Shown here: in pieces, positions 16,849 through 25,765 of the stretch
Position numbering within the stretch: position 1 is the stretch's first letter
How the letters are laid out: the number at the start of each line of letters is the position of its first letter
Assembly: GCA_965262605.1 (NCBI GenBank)
Contig: CBDHFN010000003.1
Coordinates: 1,550,001-1,614,000 of the forward strand
Source of the DNA: CBDHFN01 sp965262605
Lineage (GTDB): Bacteria; Pseudomonadota; Alphaproteobacteria; JASGCL01
Reading direction: 5' to 3'
Length of the DNA: 64,000 nucleotides
Program-made: the position numbers and the translations under genes
The notes under the pieces: generated by a model
Told to the model about the DNA's origin: nothing
Databases searched by the model: none
What the model saw: only the letters and a program-made list of their open reading frames with translations

Positions 16849-18294
16849 ATGATTTTTTCTGCCCTCAACCTAATATTAAGCCTGATTTTTGGTGCAATAT
16901 CGGTTGGGGGATATTTATATTTAATTCAGAACGAACGCGAATTTCAAACCGCTATTTTTATCTTTATTATTGGCAGTTTACTGGCATTATTGGGGTTAGC
17001 ATATTATAATTCCGAAAAAATCATTAATAAATTACGCAACCGCAATAAAAAATTACGCGAATTAGTGGAAAATTTATTAGAACAACAAAACCCACAAATT
17101 AACACCACAAAACCTGCTTTAACTATGCCGTCTGGTTTAATTACCGATAAGAATTCCATGACTGATTCGGGCAAAAATATTCAAGAATTTAATTCGGATT
17201 TATTTAATTTTAGCGAATCGCAAAATGCCAATATTCTTCGGGGTAAACCACCAATAACCAATAATTCCCATGACCAAAATTCGGTTATGAACGATATTAA
17301 ACGCGATGTAGAAAAAGCCCGCGATAATCAATTAACCAATTTGAATAATATGGATAATGGCAATAAAATCCGCCCTACTATTGAAAAAGCAATGGAACAA
17401 CGCGATGAAATTGGCATGATTAAACGATTTTTTAATCAAATTTCCGATAAATTAAAAAATATTCCCGACCATACAAATAACGAAAAACCCGAACCAATTG
17501 GATTAAAAATAAGCCCCACCACCCAAAATTCAGCCAATAATTCGGCAAATAATACCATGCCAACGATGGTGCTTAATCAATCAATCCCCAAACCATTATC
17601 CAGTAATTCGCAATTATATTTGCAAAATATCGTGGATATTAATCGGCAAATTATTCAATATCAAGCTTGCTATGGCGCGATGCTGGGCGCAGATGGCAAA
17701 ATTCTAAACCCCAAATCATTCTTACCCGAATTAATTGAATCGGGGCAATTGGGCACTTTTGAATTAAGGCTTTTGGAGCAAATTATTCGCCATAAAAACA
17801 GCCAATCAAGCCATAATCCGCCTTATATTCATCATTTAAGCACCGAAACACTGCAAGATTCCTTGTTTTTAGACGAATTAATTGAATATTTAAGCGATAT
17901 TATTCTTACCGACCGCACGCCAAGATTGGCAAAAAATGTTATTTTTTCTTATAAATTCAGCGATATTAATATTATTCCCGTTACATTTTTAAATAAAATG
18001 ATTAATTTAGATTTTCATTTTTGCCAAGAAGGCGGGCGAATTCAAAATATTGACACAACAAACATTACAAACCGCGCCATTAAACTTATTCGGCTTGATT
18101 TTAATGATTTTCAAGCGCAAATTCAATCTGGAACTAAGGATGAAATTATTCGCGCCAAAAACCGACTTGAACAACAAAATATTGAACTTATTATTAATGG
18201 CATCGCCACCCAAGATGCCCTTAACATCGCACAAAATCACGAAATAATCTTGGGGCAAGGCGGATTATTTGACAAACCAAGACCTGTATCATGA
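16849..18294 (+). CDS. TipF-like membrane protein with degenerate EAL domain
   Basis: 481 residues. Two hydrophobic segments at about 5-26 and 33-55, a short coiled coil at about 58-88, a long Asn-rich linker, and a C-terminal EAL-type domain at about 245-481. This is the architecture of Caulobacter TipF, a c-di-GMP-responsive factor needed for flagellar placement and assembly. The EAL domain is recognisable from 'YLQNIVDINRQIIQYQACYGAMLGADG' (split here: the signature E-A-L triad reads Q-A-C), a middle block and the final 'GQGGLFDKPRP', but the metal-binding acidic residues of active phosphodiesterases are not seen. It is therefore probably a sensor or scaffold. The stop overlaps the next start by 4 bases. 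Confidence 0.72.
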   Translation: MIFSALNLILSLIFGAISVGGYLYLIQNEREFQTAIFIFIIGSLLALLGLAYYNSEKIINKLRNRNKKLRELVENLLEQQNPQINTTKPALTMPSGLITDKNSMTDSGKNIQEFNSDLFNFSESQNANILRGKPPITNNSHDQNSVMNDIKRDVEKARDNQLTNLNNMDNGNKIRPTIEKAMEQRDEIGMIKRFFNQISDKLKNIPDHTNNEKPEPIGLKISPTTQNSANNSANNTMPTMVLNQSIPKPLSSNSQLYLQNIVDINRQIIQYQACYGAMLGADGKILNPKSFLPELIESGQLGTFELRLLEQIIRHKNSQSSHNPPYIHHLSTETLQDSLFLDELIEYLSDIILTDRTPRLAKNVIFSYKFSDINIIPVTFLNKMINLDFHFCQEGGRIQNIDTTNITNRAIKLIRLDFNDFQAQIQSGTKDEIIRAKNRLEQQNIELIINGIATQDALNIAQNHEIILGQGGLFDKPRPVS

Positions 18295-19157
18295 CTATAT
18301 TATTAGCAAACCAAAATGATTGGCACAATGAAATTACCCAAAAATATCAATTATGTATTATTGACCAATGGGGAGTCTTGCATAATGGCGCAAAACCTTA
18401 CCCATATGCTGTGAAGATGCTGCAATGCTTGCACGATAATAAAGTTCCCGTGGTTATTTTATCAAATTCAGGTAAATTATCGGAATATTCCCATAAATTA
18501 ATTGCCAGCATGGGATTTAATATGAACGCGATACAATCAGTTATTTCTTCGGGGCAAGCGGCAAGGACTTGGTTGCAAAAAACTTTACAAAATAATAAAA
18601 GTTTTGGCAAAAATCTTGTTTTTTGGGGGTTTGATTATGATTATACCGCCATTGATGGTTTGGGTTTGCAGGTTATTAATGATATTCATCAAGCCGATTT
18701 TATCGTTGCGGCGGGCGCAATGCGCGCCAATCTTGCGGCTTACGAAGATGAATTGCAAATTGGCGCAAAAAAGCAAATACCAATGCTTTGCACCAACCCT
18801 GACTTAGTTTCCAATATGCCCGATGGCACATTAAAAATTTGTCCGGGTGTTATGGCGCAACGATATGAAGAGCTTGGCGGTAAAGTATACCGATTCGGCA
18901 AACCAGCGCGCGAAGTATATGAATTATGTATGGAATTTGCCCCCGATGCCAAAAAAATTATTGGCATCGGTGATAGCTTGGAGCATGATATTAAAGGCGC
19001 GCAAGATTTTAATATTGATTCAATTTTTATTACTGGTGGTATTCATGAAATTGATTTAGGGCAAAACCCATCGGCAAAGCAAATCAGCAACTTGGCAAAA
19101 AAATTTCATTGCCAATCGCCAACCTTTGCCAGCCGTTTTTTTGGTGGCGCGGATTAA
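18291..19157 (+). CDS. HAD-superfamily class IIA hydrolase (TIGR01459 type)
   Basis: 288 residues. HAD motif I is 'CIIDQWGVLHNG' with nucleophile Asp25; motif II 'VVILSNSG' follows near residue 60; the late acidic motif is 'GIGDSLEHDIKGA' near 225. The class IIA cap domain lies between. This protein group is characteristic of alphaproteobacteria; its substrate is not known to me, and related members are sugar- or nucleotide-phosphate phosphatases. It overlaps the TipF-like gene by 4 bases and converges on tatD. Confidence 0.88.
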   Translation: MTILLANQNDWHNEITQKYQLCIIDQWGVLHNGAKPYPYAVKMLQCLHDNKVPVVILSNSGKLSEYSHKLIASMGFNMNAIQSVISSGQAARTWLQKTLQNNKSFGKNLVFWGFDYDYTAIDGLGLQVINDIHQADFIVAAGAMRANLAAYEDELQIGAKKQIPMLCTNPDLVSNMPDGTLKICPGVMAQRYEELGGKVYRFGKPAREVYELCMEFAPDAKKIIGIGDSLEHDIKGAQDFNIDSIFITGGIHEIDLGQNPSAKQISNLAKKFHCQSPTFASRFFGGAD

Positions 19158-19164
19158 TTTGCCT

Positions 19165-19938
19165 CTATTTAAAAAATAATCTTTGGAAGTTATTCGTGGT
19201 ATGATAAGCAATTTCATCAAGATTTACCGATTTTAATTGCGCCAGTTTTTCGGCTGTTTTCACCATAAATGCCGGTTGATTTTTTTGACCACGAAATGGA
19301 ATCGGGGCTAAAAATGGCGCGTCAGTTTCCACCAATAATTTATCAATCGGAATAAATTCGGCGGCTTGTTGAATTTGCGTGGCGGATTTAAAAGTCAAAA
19401 TTCCCGACATAGAAAAATAAAAACCTATCGGCATCAAAGCCTTAACCATATTAATATCGCTTGAAAAACAATGAATTAAGCCTTTAAATGGTTTAATTGC
19501 GTATTGTTCCAATAAAATCTTGATGGTTAACTCGTCCGCATCACGCGTATGCACGATTAATGGCTTTTGCGTGGCTTGGGCAACTTGGATATGGGTAATA
19601 AATCGTTCAATTTGCCCTTGATTACCCGAATGATTATAATAAAAATCTAAACCCGTTTCGCCAATGGCAATAAGTTTTTCGCGGTGCGCTTGCGCCATTA
19701 AATCGTCAAACGAGACTTGTTCCTTGTCGGCTTCATGGGGGTGCACGCCAACCGAAGCATACACCATATCATAACGCATGGCAATGGCATATACCTTATC
19801 AAAAGTCGTCATGCTGGTAGAAATAGTCAATAATTTTTCTAAACCAGCTTGTTTAGCATTATTGATAATTTCATCTAAATCACAACCATCGCGTTCTAAA
19901 TAATCAAGATGGCAATGGGAATCTATTAATTTATTCAT
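19165..19938 (-). CDS. tatD: TatD-family metal-dependent DNase
   Basis: TIM-barrel metallohydrolase of the TatD/YcfH family, 257 residues from the ATG at 19938 (an upstream TTG at 19947 in frame is a weaker choice). Metal ligands: 'DSHCHLDY' at the start, 'IGETGLDFYY' near residue 90, 'PLIVHTRDADE' near 125, 'GLIHCFSSD' near 150 and 'LVETDAPFLAP' near 200. The family has 3'-5' exonuclease or deoxyribonuclease activity and roles in oxidative DNA repair. In other bacteria it follows metG and holB, which are not here. Confidence 0.93.
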   Translation of the reverse strand: MNKLIDSHCHLDYLERDGCDLDEIINNAKQAGLEKLLTISTSMTTFDKVYAIAMRYDMVYASVGVHPHEADKEQVSFDDLMAQAHREKLIAIGETGLDFYYNHSGNQGQIERFITHIQVAQATQKPLIVHTRDADELTIKILLEQYAIKPFKGLIHCFSSDINMVKALMPIGFYFSMSGILTFKSATQIQQAAEFIPIDKLLVETDAPFLAPIPFRGQKNQPAFMVKTAEKLAQLKSVNLDEIAYHTTNNFQRLFFK

Positions 19939-19958
19939 AAACTTCAAATTCCTTTTTT

Positions 19959-20816
19959 TTAAGATAAAAGCGGTTTGTCTTTTAATTTTTCCAGCGAAGG
20001 ATTATTCAATAAAGAACGCATTTGATTTTTTGCTAATTCATTAAGTGTTTTTAATCGTTCAGGTTGATTTTTTCCTTGTTGTATTAATAAAGCATTTTGA
20101 CTTTCTAAACTTGATAATACGACAAGTTGCTCAATTGATGCGCTTTCACGAATATTAGATTTTATTTCGGGATTTTTATCTTTCCATTCTTTTGCAGTCA
20201 TGCCAAATAAAGCAACATTTAAAATATCTGCTTCAGTTGCATAAATAAAACCTTCTTGTTGTTTGCTTATATTTGGTGGGATTAAAAAATTTTTTACCGC
20301 ATCGGTATGGATTCTATATTGCGCTTTGGCTAGGGTTCGCCTTATACTCCATTCCGAATTTTCAATTTTAGATTCAATTTGCTTAAATTTTTGAAATTCA
20401 GTAATTAAATATAATTTGAATTCAGGACTTAGCCATGAACAAAATTCAAAGGCAATATCTTTATGCGCATAAGTGCCACTATTATATCTGCCTGTCTTCG
20501 CAATAATGCCAATACCATTTGTTCGTTGATTCCAAAGTTTAGTTGACATTACGAATCTATTCAACCCAACTTCAGTTTTAATTCTATGGAATTCCATAGA
20601 ATTAAAACTAGGATTATAAATTTTTTCCCAAACACCCAAGAAATCAATTGTATTCTTATTTTGCAACCAATTATTAATCAACATACCTTTGTTTTCAAAA
20701 TTTCTTATCAAATCAGTAAGTGAAATATAATCATGATTATTATATTCAACAACATGAATTTCTTGTTCATTGACTAAAAATGAGCTAATTTCTTTATTGA
20801 CCATTAATATTCCCAT
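19959..20816 (-). CDS. KilA-N domain protein (phage/mobile-element type)
   Basis: 285 residues. The N-terminal KilA-N DNA-binding domain is at about 15-135: 'YISLTDLIRNFENKG', 'NWLQNKNTIDFLGVWE', a central 'GRYNSGTYAHKDIAFEFCSWL' and 'EFKLYLITEFQKFK'. The C-terminal half is helical and charged, with 'ATEADILNVALFGMTAKEW' near residue 200. KilA-N proteins are found mostly in phages, large DNA viruses and prophage remnants. The gene lies 79 bases beyond the 3' end of tRNA-Ser, on the same strand, a usual place for integrated DNA. No integrase or other phage gene adjoins it. Confidence 0.88.
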   Translation of the reverse strand: MGILMVNKEISSFLVNEQEIHVVEYNNHDYISLTDLIRNFENKGMLINNWLQNKNTIDFLGVWEKIYNPSFNSMEFHRIKTEVGLNRFVMSTKLWNQRTNGIGIIAKTGRYNSGTYAHKDIAFEFCSWLSPEFKLYLITEFQKFKQIESKIENSEWSIRRTLAKAQYRIHTDAVKNFLIPPNISKQQEGFIYATEADILNVALFGMTAKEWKDKNPEIKSNIRESASIEQLVVLSSLESQNALLIQQGKNQPERLKTLNELAKNQMRSLLNNPSLEKLKDKPLLS

Positions 20817-20894
20817 TAAGTTAATTAAATGTATGCAAGTTTATTATTAAGTTTTTTGATGATTAAGTCAATTAAAATTATAATAAAAAGTAAA

Positions 20895-20985
20895 TGGCGG
20901 AAGAGACGGGATTCGAACCCGTGATGAGCTATTAACCCATACACGATTTCCAATCGTGCGCCTTCAGCCTCTCGGCCACTCTTCC
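20895..20985 (-). tRNA. tRNA-Ser (anticodon GGA)
   Basis: Reads on the minus strand from G20985 to an encoded CCA at 20897-20895. Acceptor stem GGAAGAG / CTCTTCC with discriminator G, anticodon arm CGATT-GGAAA-TCG giving GGA, a long variable arm as in class II tRNAs, and the T-loop GGTTCGAATCC. All stems pair. It decodes UCC/UCU serine codons. Confidence 0.98.
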
Positions 20986-21040
20986 GTTTTTTGGAAATTC
21001 AACCTGCTTTACCATAAGAAAAATTGATAATCAAGCTATT

Positions 21041-23041
21041 TTATAGAAAAAATTCACAAGCCGTATCAACCGCCACGCAGTCATTTTCGTAAATTAAAAC
21101 GGGATTTAAATCCAAAGAACAGATTTTTCCTTGATAATCCATAGCAAATTGTGCCAAATTCATCATCATATCGCATATTTTATCCAAATTTGCCAGTTTT
21201 TGCTTGCGATAACCTTGCAAAATTGGAAATATTTTTAATTCTTTCAAACTATTCATGCAATCTTCACGGCTGGCGGGCAAGAATAATAAGCTTGAGTCTT
21301 GGCGAATTTCGGTCAAGATTCCACCCTCACCTATCATTAACATCAAACCATAAGAATTATCATGCACAATTCCCATCAAAAGTTCGCAAATTGGGCGCAT
21401 CATCATTTGTTCCACTAAAATATGCGCTGATAGTTTTTTGCAATGATTAAAAGCCTTAGTAAATTCGGCGTGATTGTTAATATTTAAGATAACGCCGCCC
21501 GATTCGGTTTTATGCGCCAATCCTTCGGCTTTGACGACAACGGGAAATGATGGAATGGGGGCATTAACATCGGTAATTATTACCGATTGCGGAAATTTAA
21601 TATCATATTTTTGCAAAATTTCGCGAATTTTTGGCGTTTCAAGTAATTGAGTGGCATGATTCGCAATTTTACGATTGATAATTTCATAATTTGCTGATTT
21701 TTTCGTGCAAATTTTGATGACTCGCACGCAATTTTCAATACCCGACATAAATAATAAATGCGGATATTTCTTTGTTATTGCCAAAGATGGCATGGTTTCT
21801 GCCATGCTTGACAAAACAATGCCGCGCCGTTTTGTTAATAAGATGGCTTCTGAAAATGAATCAAGCGCATCATACCATTTTTGCGGGTGCATGCCTTGGC
21901 GGTTTGGAAAATCTAAAATTAAAATTCCAACCGAAAAATCACTTTGCAAGGCATATAAGAAATTTTTATACAAATTTTCCTTATCACCCCAAATATAAGT
22001 ATGATAATCAAACGGATTATTTAAATATACTTTTTCGCCATGAACTTGAAATAAATTGCGCTTTGATTCTTCGTTAAACGCTGGAAAATTCACACTAATT
22101 CGGCTGGCGCAATCCGCCATTAAAGCCGCTTCGCCCCCTGAACAACTAAATGAAACCACCGATTGATTATCCAATAAACCACCAAAATTATGAATAAAGC
22201 TAAGCGCGTCCAAAAATTCGGGGACATCTTGCGCCAAAGGCACGCCTAATCGGGTGCAAAAACCGATTGTGGCTTTACCGCCCCCCGCCATTGAAGCCGT
22301 ATGCGATTGCGCCAATAAAGCACCATGTTCGGAAATGCCGGTTTTAAGCAAAATACATTCTTTGCCCTTGGACCTTGCATATTGCACAGATTTTGCAAAT
22401 TCTTTCGCATCGCCCAAAGTTTCGGCATGAATACCGATGCCCGTAATAGCATCATCATCAGCCATTGCCTTCATCATAATTGCAAGGTTAACTTGAGCTT
22501 GATTCCCCAATGCCACCGTCATTGCAATCGGTAAATTACGGCAGTGCATGGTGAAATTAAACGCCATATTGCCGCTTTGCGTGATTAAGCCAATGCCTTT
22601 ATCAACGGGCACAAGCCCATGAAAATCAGGCCATAAAATACTAAGCGAACGCATATTAATTAAACCATAACAATTGGGACCAATTATCGGCATATCGCCC
22701 GCGGCGGCAACAAGGCGATTTTGCCTATCCACACCTTTTTCCCCCTCTTCGGCGAAACCCGCGGCAAAAATAACGGCACCACCGCATCCTAATTTTGCTA
22801 ATTGCTCAATGGCTTCAATAGCTTTTTCATGTTGCACCACCACAAATGCCGCGTCTGGTGCTTCGGGCAAGTCAGCGATGCTTGCTAAACAAGCAATATT
22901 TTGCATCGCATCGCGTTTGGGATTAATGGGATAAATTTTTCCCTTATATCCCGCCAATAAAGATTGTCTGACCACTTCATCAGCCCAATCGCCGCCAATG
23001 ACAGCCAACGATTTTGGATTAAACATTCGGGTGAAATTCAT
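21041..23041 (-). CDS. Acetate-CoA ligase (ADP-forming) family protein
   Basis: 666 residues with fused alpha and beta parts of an NDP-forming acyl-CoA synthetase: a CoA-binding Rossmann domain (1-130; 'FNPKSLAVIGG'), a succinyl-CoA-ligase-like domain (145-430) with the phospho-His loop 'LAQSHTASMAGG' near 245, and an ATP-grasp domain (about 455-666; 'FPVVVKAEGLAHKTESGGV'). It interconverts an acyl-CoA plus ADP and phosphate with free acid plus ATP; the acid is unknown. It shares direction with the adaptor gene upstream (21-base gap), a likely operon with xseA at its head. Confidence 0.88.
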   Translation of the reverse strand: MNFTRMFNPKSLAVIGGDWADEVVRQSLLAGYKGKIYPINPKRDAMQNIACLASIADLPEAPDAAFVVVQHEKAIEAIEQLAKLGCGGAVIFAAGFAEEGEKGVDRQNRLVAAAGDMPIIGPNCYGLINMRSLSILWPDFHGLVPVDKGIGLITQSGNMAFNFTMHCRNLPIAMTVALGNQAQVNLAIMMKAMADDDAITGIGIHAETLGDAKEFAKSVQYARSKGKECILLKTGISEHGALLAQSHTASMAGGGKATIGFCTRLGVPLAQDVPEFLDALSFIHNFGGLLDNQSVVSFSCSGGEAALMADCASRISVNFPAFNEESKRNLFQVHGEKVYLNNPFDYHTYIWGDKENLYKNFLYALQSDFSVGILILDFPNRQGMHPQKWYDALDSFSEAILLTKRRGIVLSSMAETMPSLAITKKYPHLLFMSGIENCVRVIKICTKKSANYEIINRKIANHATQLLETPKIREILQKYDIKFPQSVIITDVNAPIPSFPVVVKAEGLAHKTESGGVILNINNHAEFTKAFNHCKKLSAHILVEQMMMRPICELLMGIVHDNSYGLMLMIGEGGILTEIRQDSSLLFLPASREDCMNSLKELKIFPILQGYRKQKLANLDKICDMMMNLAQFAMDYQGKICSLDLNPVLIYENDCVAVDTACEFFL

Positions 23042-23062
23042 GAAATATCCTTTTGTTATAAT

Positions 23063-24256
23063 TTAATTTTTATTTTTTGGGTTGACCGCCATACCATCGC
23101 GAATCGTCAATAATCCGTCAATGACAATAACATCTTGCGCTGATATGCCCGAAGCAATAACTTGCTTACCCTTGATATTTTTTCCTAAGACAACTTTGGT
23201 AAGTTTAACCTTGTTATCGGTAATAACATAAACAAATTCGCCTTCGTTGGTGCGGTAAATCGCGGTTTCTTCAACTGCCATGGGGTATTTTTGTGCGTTA
23301 AATTGTCCATTTACCACCACTGACATGCCTTGCCATAACGATTCATCGCTATTGGGGCTGATGGCGCGCACCAAAAACAAGCCAGTTTGCGCATCAACCG
23401 CATTATCAATCGTGGCAATTTTTGCTTTAATAGGATTTTTTAACCCTTCGGCATTGATAATTATTTCGCCAGATTGATTTTTAATTGCGTTTTTCACATC
23501 GCTTAAATATTCTTGCCCAATTGGGAATTGAATTTTTATCGGGCTTAATTCGTTAATGATTAAAATGGGATTCGCATCGGCAATGCGCACCAAAGCACCC
23601 GCCGAAATATTTATATTTCCCACCCGTCCTGATATTGGGGCTTGAATTTTTGTATAGGATAATTGCAATTTTAAAGCGTCCATTTGCGCTTCAATTGATT
23701 TAACCAAAGCAACTTGGGCATCATGTATTTTTTTTATAGAATCGTTATTTGCCTTAGTTTCAAAGCCTTGGGATAATAAATTATTACTTCTGTCAAGCTT
23801 GTTTTTAGTATCAATTAACAAAAAATTTTCTTTGTCAAGCGAACTGGTAATTTGCGCAATCTGGGTTTTAATCGGCGCATCGTCAAGTTGCACGATTAAA
23901 TCACCCTTTTTAACTATCGCGCCGTCTTTCACAAAAATTTGTTGCACTTGGGAATCAATGCGCGTTTTAAGGGCGATGGATTGATTCGCGACCACAATTC
24001 CTGCGGCTTGAAATTGATTCGGCACGACAAGCTCACGCGCGGTATCGCTTATTACACTGGGTGGTTGCGGTTTTTTATCTTTTTTACCACCACCAGCATC
24101 TTGGGGTGCATCGCTCTTTTTAACCCCGCCATTTTGTTCTTGGGCAGTTTCTGTTTTTTTGGGCTTATGCTCATTCATGGTTATATTATAATAACCGCCA
24201 TAACCATAACCAAGTAAGATTGCAAACGCAATAAAATATAATATTTTTTTCTTCAT
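23063..24256 (-). CDS. RND/HlyD-type periplasmic adaptor (membrane fusion) protein, orphan
   Basis: 397 residues with one N-terminal membrane anchor ('ILYFIAFAILLGYGYGG', about 5-22), a Lys/Gln/Gly-rich spacer, then lipoyl halves ('TRIDSQVQQIFVKDGAIVKKGDLIVQLD' region near 105-130 and 'ISGRVGNINISAGALV' near 205) around a coiled-coil hairpin, and beta-barrel domains. Such adaptors join an inner-membrane pump to an outer-membrane channel. No RND pump or TolC-type gene adjoins it; its partners must be encoded elsewhere. Confidence 0.88.
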   Translation of the reverse strand: MKKKILYFIAFAILLGYGYGGYYNITMNEHKPKKTETAQEQNGGVKKSDAPQDAGGGKKDKKPQPPSVISDTARELVVPNQFQAAGIVVANQSIALKTRIDSQVQQIFVKDGAIVKKGDLIVQLDDAPIKTQIAQITSSLDKENFLLIDTKNKLDRSNNLLSQGFETKANNDSIKKIHDAQVALVKSIEAQMDALKLQLSYTKIQAPISGRVGNINISAGALVRIADANPILIINELSPIKIQFPIGQEYLSDVKNAIKNQSGEIIINAEGLKNPIKAKIATIDNAVDAQTGLFLVRAISPNSDESLWQGMSVVVNGQFNAQKYPMAVEETAIYRTNEGEFVYVITDNKVKLTKVVLGKNIKGKQVIASGISAQDVIVIDGLLTIRDGMAVNPKNKN

Positions 24257-24300
24257 GGAATTCTTATAAGGTTTTTCTTAATAAAAAGCAAAAAAAATCG

Positions 24301-25632
24301 TTATTTAGTAATGATTTTTTTTGTTTCATCAGAAAAAATAATGGTATTTTCTTGATTATCGTGCCAATTTTGCGCCGTTGTGATTAATTTACCTTGCGAA
24401 TCGGTGATAATCGCAAAACCACGATTAAGGGTTTTTTTGTAATTAAGATTTTCCAAATTCCTTGATAATGATTGAATTTCCCGTTGATAATTTTGCAAAT
24501 TATTCTTAGAAATAACATTAATTTTATTTGACAATTCATTGATTTTTATTACATTAACTTCATATTTATTTTTTGGGTTCGGTATATTCATATTTTGCAA
24601 TATTCGTTCTTGCTTATGACAAAATTGTTGCAATAATTGTCCCGAATACGCGAATAATTGTTGATATTTTTGGGCGCAAATTGTTAAAATTTGCTTCATG
24701 GCTGGGATATTTATTGCCTGTAATTGTTTTGTGATATTTTGTATATTTTGGCGAATTTTAAAATGCAACCCATCGCTTAATTCGTCAATTTTCTGATAAA
24801 TTTCACCAATGACGGGCACCGCCATTTCAGCCGCCGCAGTTGGCGTAGGCGCGCGTTTATCAGCCGCAAAATCAATTAAAGTCGTATCGGTTTCATGACC
24901 GACCGCAGAAATTATAGGGATTCGGCTTTCACTGGCGGCGCGCACCACCGATTCTTCGTTAAACGCCCATAAATCTTCAATGCTGCCGCCACCACGCGCC
25001 ACGATAAGCACATCAGGCTGGGGCATGTTTTCGGGCAATCTGTTAAAACCGATGATAGCCTTAGTTATTTCTTCGCGGGCGTTATCGCCTTGAACACTTA
25101 CACCCCAAACTAATATTTGACATGGGAATCGTTCGCGCACGCGATGAATTATATCGCGAATCACCGCACCAGTTGGCGAAGTAATTACTCCAATAACTTT
25201 TGGCATATAAGGTAATTGCCGTTTTCTATCGCTATCAAACAAGCCCTCGCTTTGCAGTTTCTTTTTACGCTCATTAAGCAATTTCAGCAAAGCCCCCTCG
25301 CCTGCAATTTCCATCGTTTCCACCGATAATTGATAGCTTGACCTTGCGCCATATGTTGTTATTTTTCCGCTAACTATTACCTCTAATCCATCTTCTGGTT
25401 TAAGTTTTAAATACATAGCCTTAGACTTCCAAATTGTTGCGTCAATCACCGATTGCGCGTCTTTAAGCTTTAAATATATATGCCCAGAACTTGGGCGTGA
25501 TAAACCTGATATTTCACCGCGAATTTTCACATAATCAAAGTTATTTTCCACAACCGCCTTAATTCGGTTGGAAATTTCACTGACCGATTGCACGGGGGCA
25601 TTACTAAATAATTCTTCATTCATGGTTCGCAT
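24301..25632 (-). CDS. xseA: Exodeoxyribonuclease VII large subunit
   Basis: 443 residues. OB-fold N-terminal domain ('VKIRGEISGLSRPSSGHIYLKLKD' region, about 36-60), then the catalytic region with 'VIGVITSPTGAVIRDI' near 145, 'LIVARGGGSIEDLWAFNEE' (about 205-224) and 'ISAVGHETDTTLIDFAADKRAPTPTAAAE' region near 237-265, and a coiled-coil C-terminal half. Degrades single-stranded DNA to short oligonucleotides with XseB. The small subunit gene is not adjacent. A start at 25623 (second Met) is equally possible. Confidence 0.96.
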   Translation of the reverse strand: MRTMNEELFSNAPVQSVSEISNRIKAVVENNFDYVKIRGEISGLSRPSSGHIYLKLKDAQSVIDATIWKSKAMYLKLKPEDGLEVIVSGKITTYGARSSYQLSVETMEIAGEGALLKLLNERKKKLQSEGLFDSDRKRQLPYMPKVIGVITSPTGAVIRDIIHRVRERFPCQILVWGVSVQGDNAREEITKAIIGFNRLPENMPQPDVLIVARGGGSIEDLWAFNEESVVRAASESRIPIISAVGHETDTTLIDFAADKRAPTPTAAAEMAVPVIGEIYQKIDELSDGLHFKIRQNIQNITKQLQAINIPAMKQILTICAQKYQQLFAYSGQLLQQFCHKQERILQNMNIPNPKNKYEVNVIKINELSNKINVISKNNLQNYQREIQSLSRNLENLNYKKTLNRGFAIITDSQGKLITTAQNWHDNQENTIIFSDETKKIITK

Positions 25633-25765
25633 AATATCAAGTATTGCAAATATTACAAGTAAGAATTTTGATTTTAATCACGAATTCACGCAAATTTTAT
25701 AAAAAAAATATTGCAAAATCACCTTAAAAATTCTATTATGTCTATAAGGGCAGATGGGGGGTATA

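Noticed and set aside
16400..16868. Alternative frames on both strands over the DUF4167 gene
   Set aside because: They arise from the low-complexity Arg/Glu/Asn codons of the real gene and have no ribosome sites or family features.
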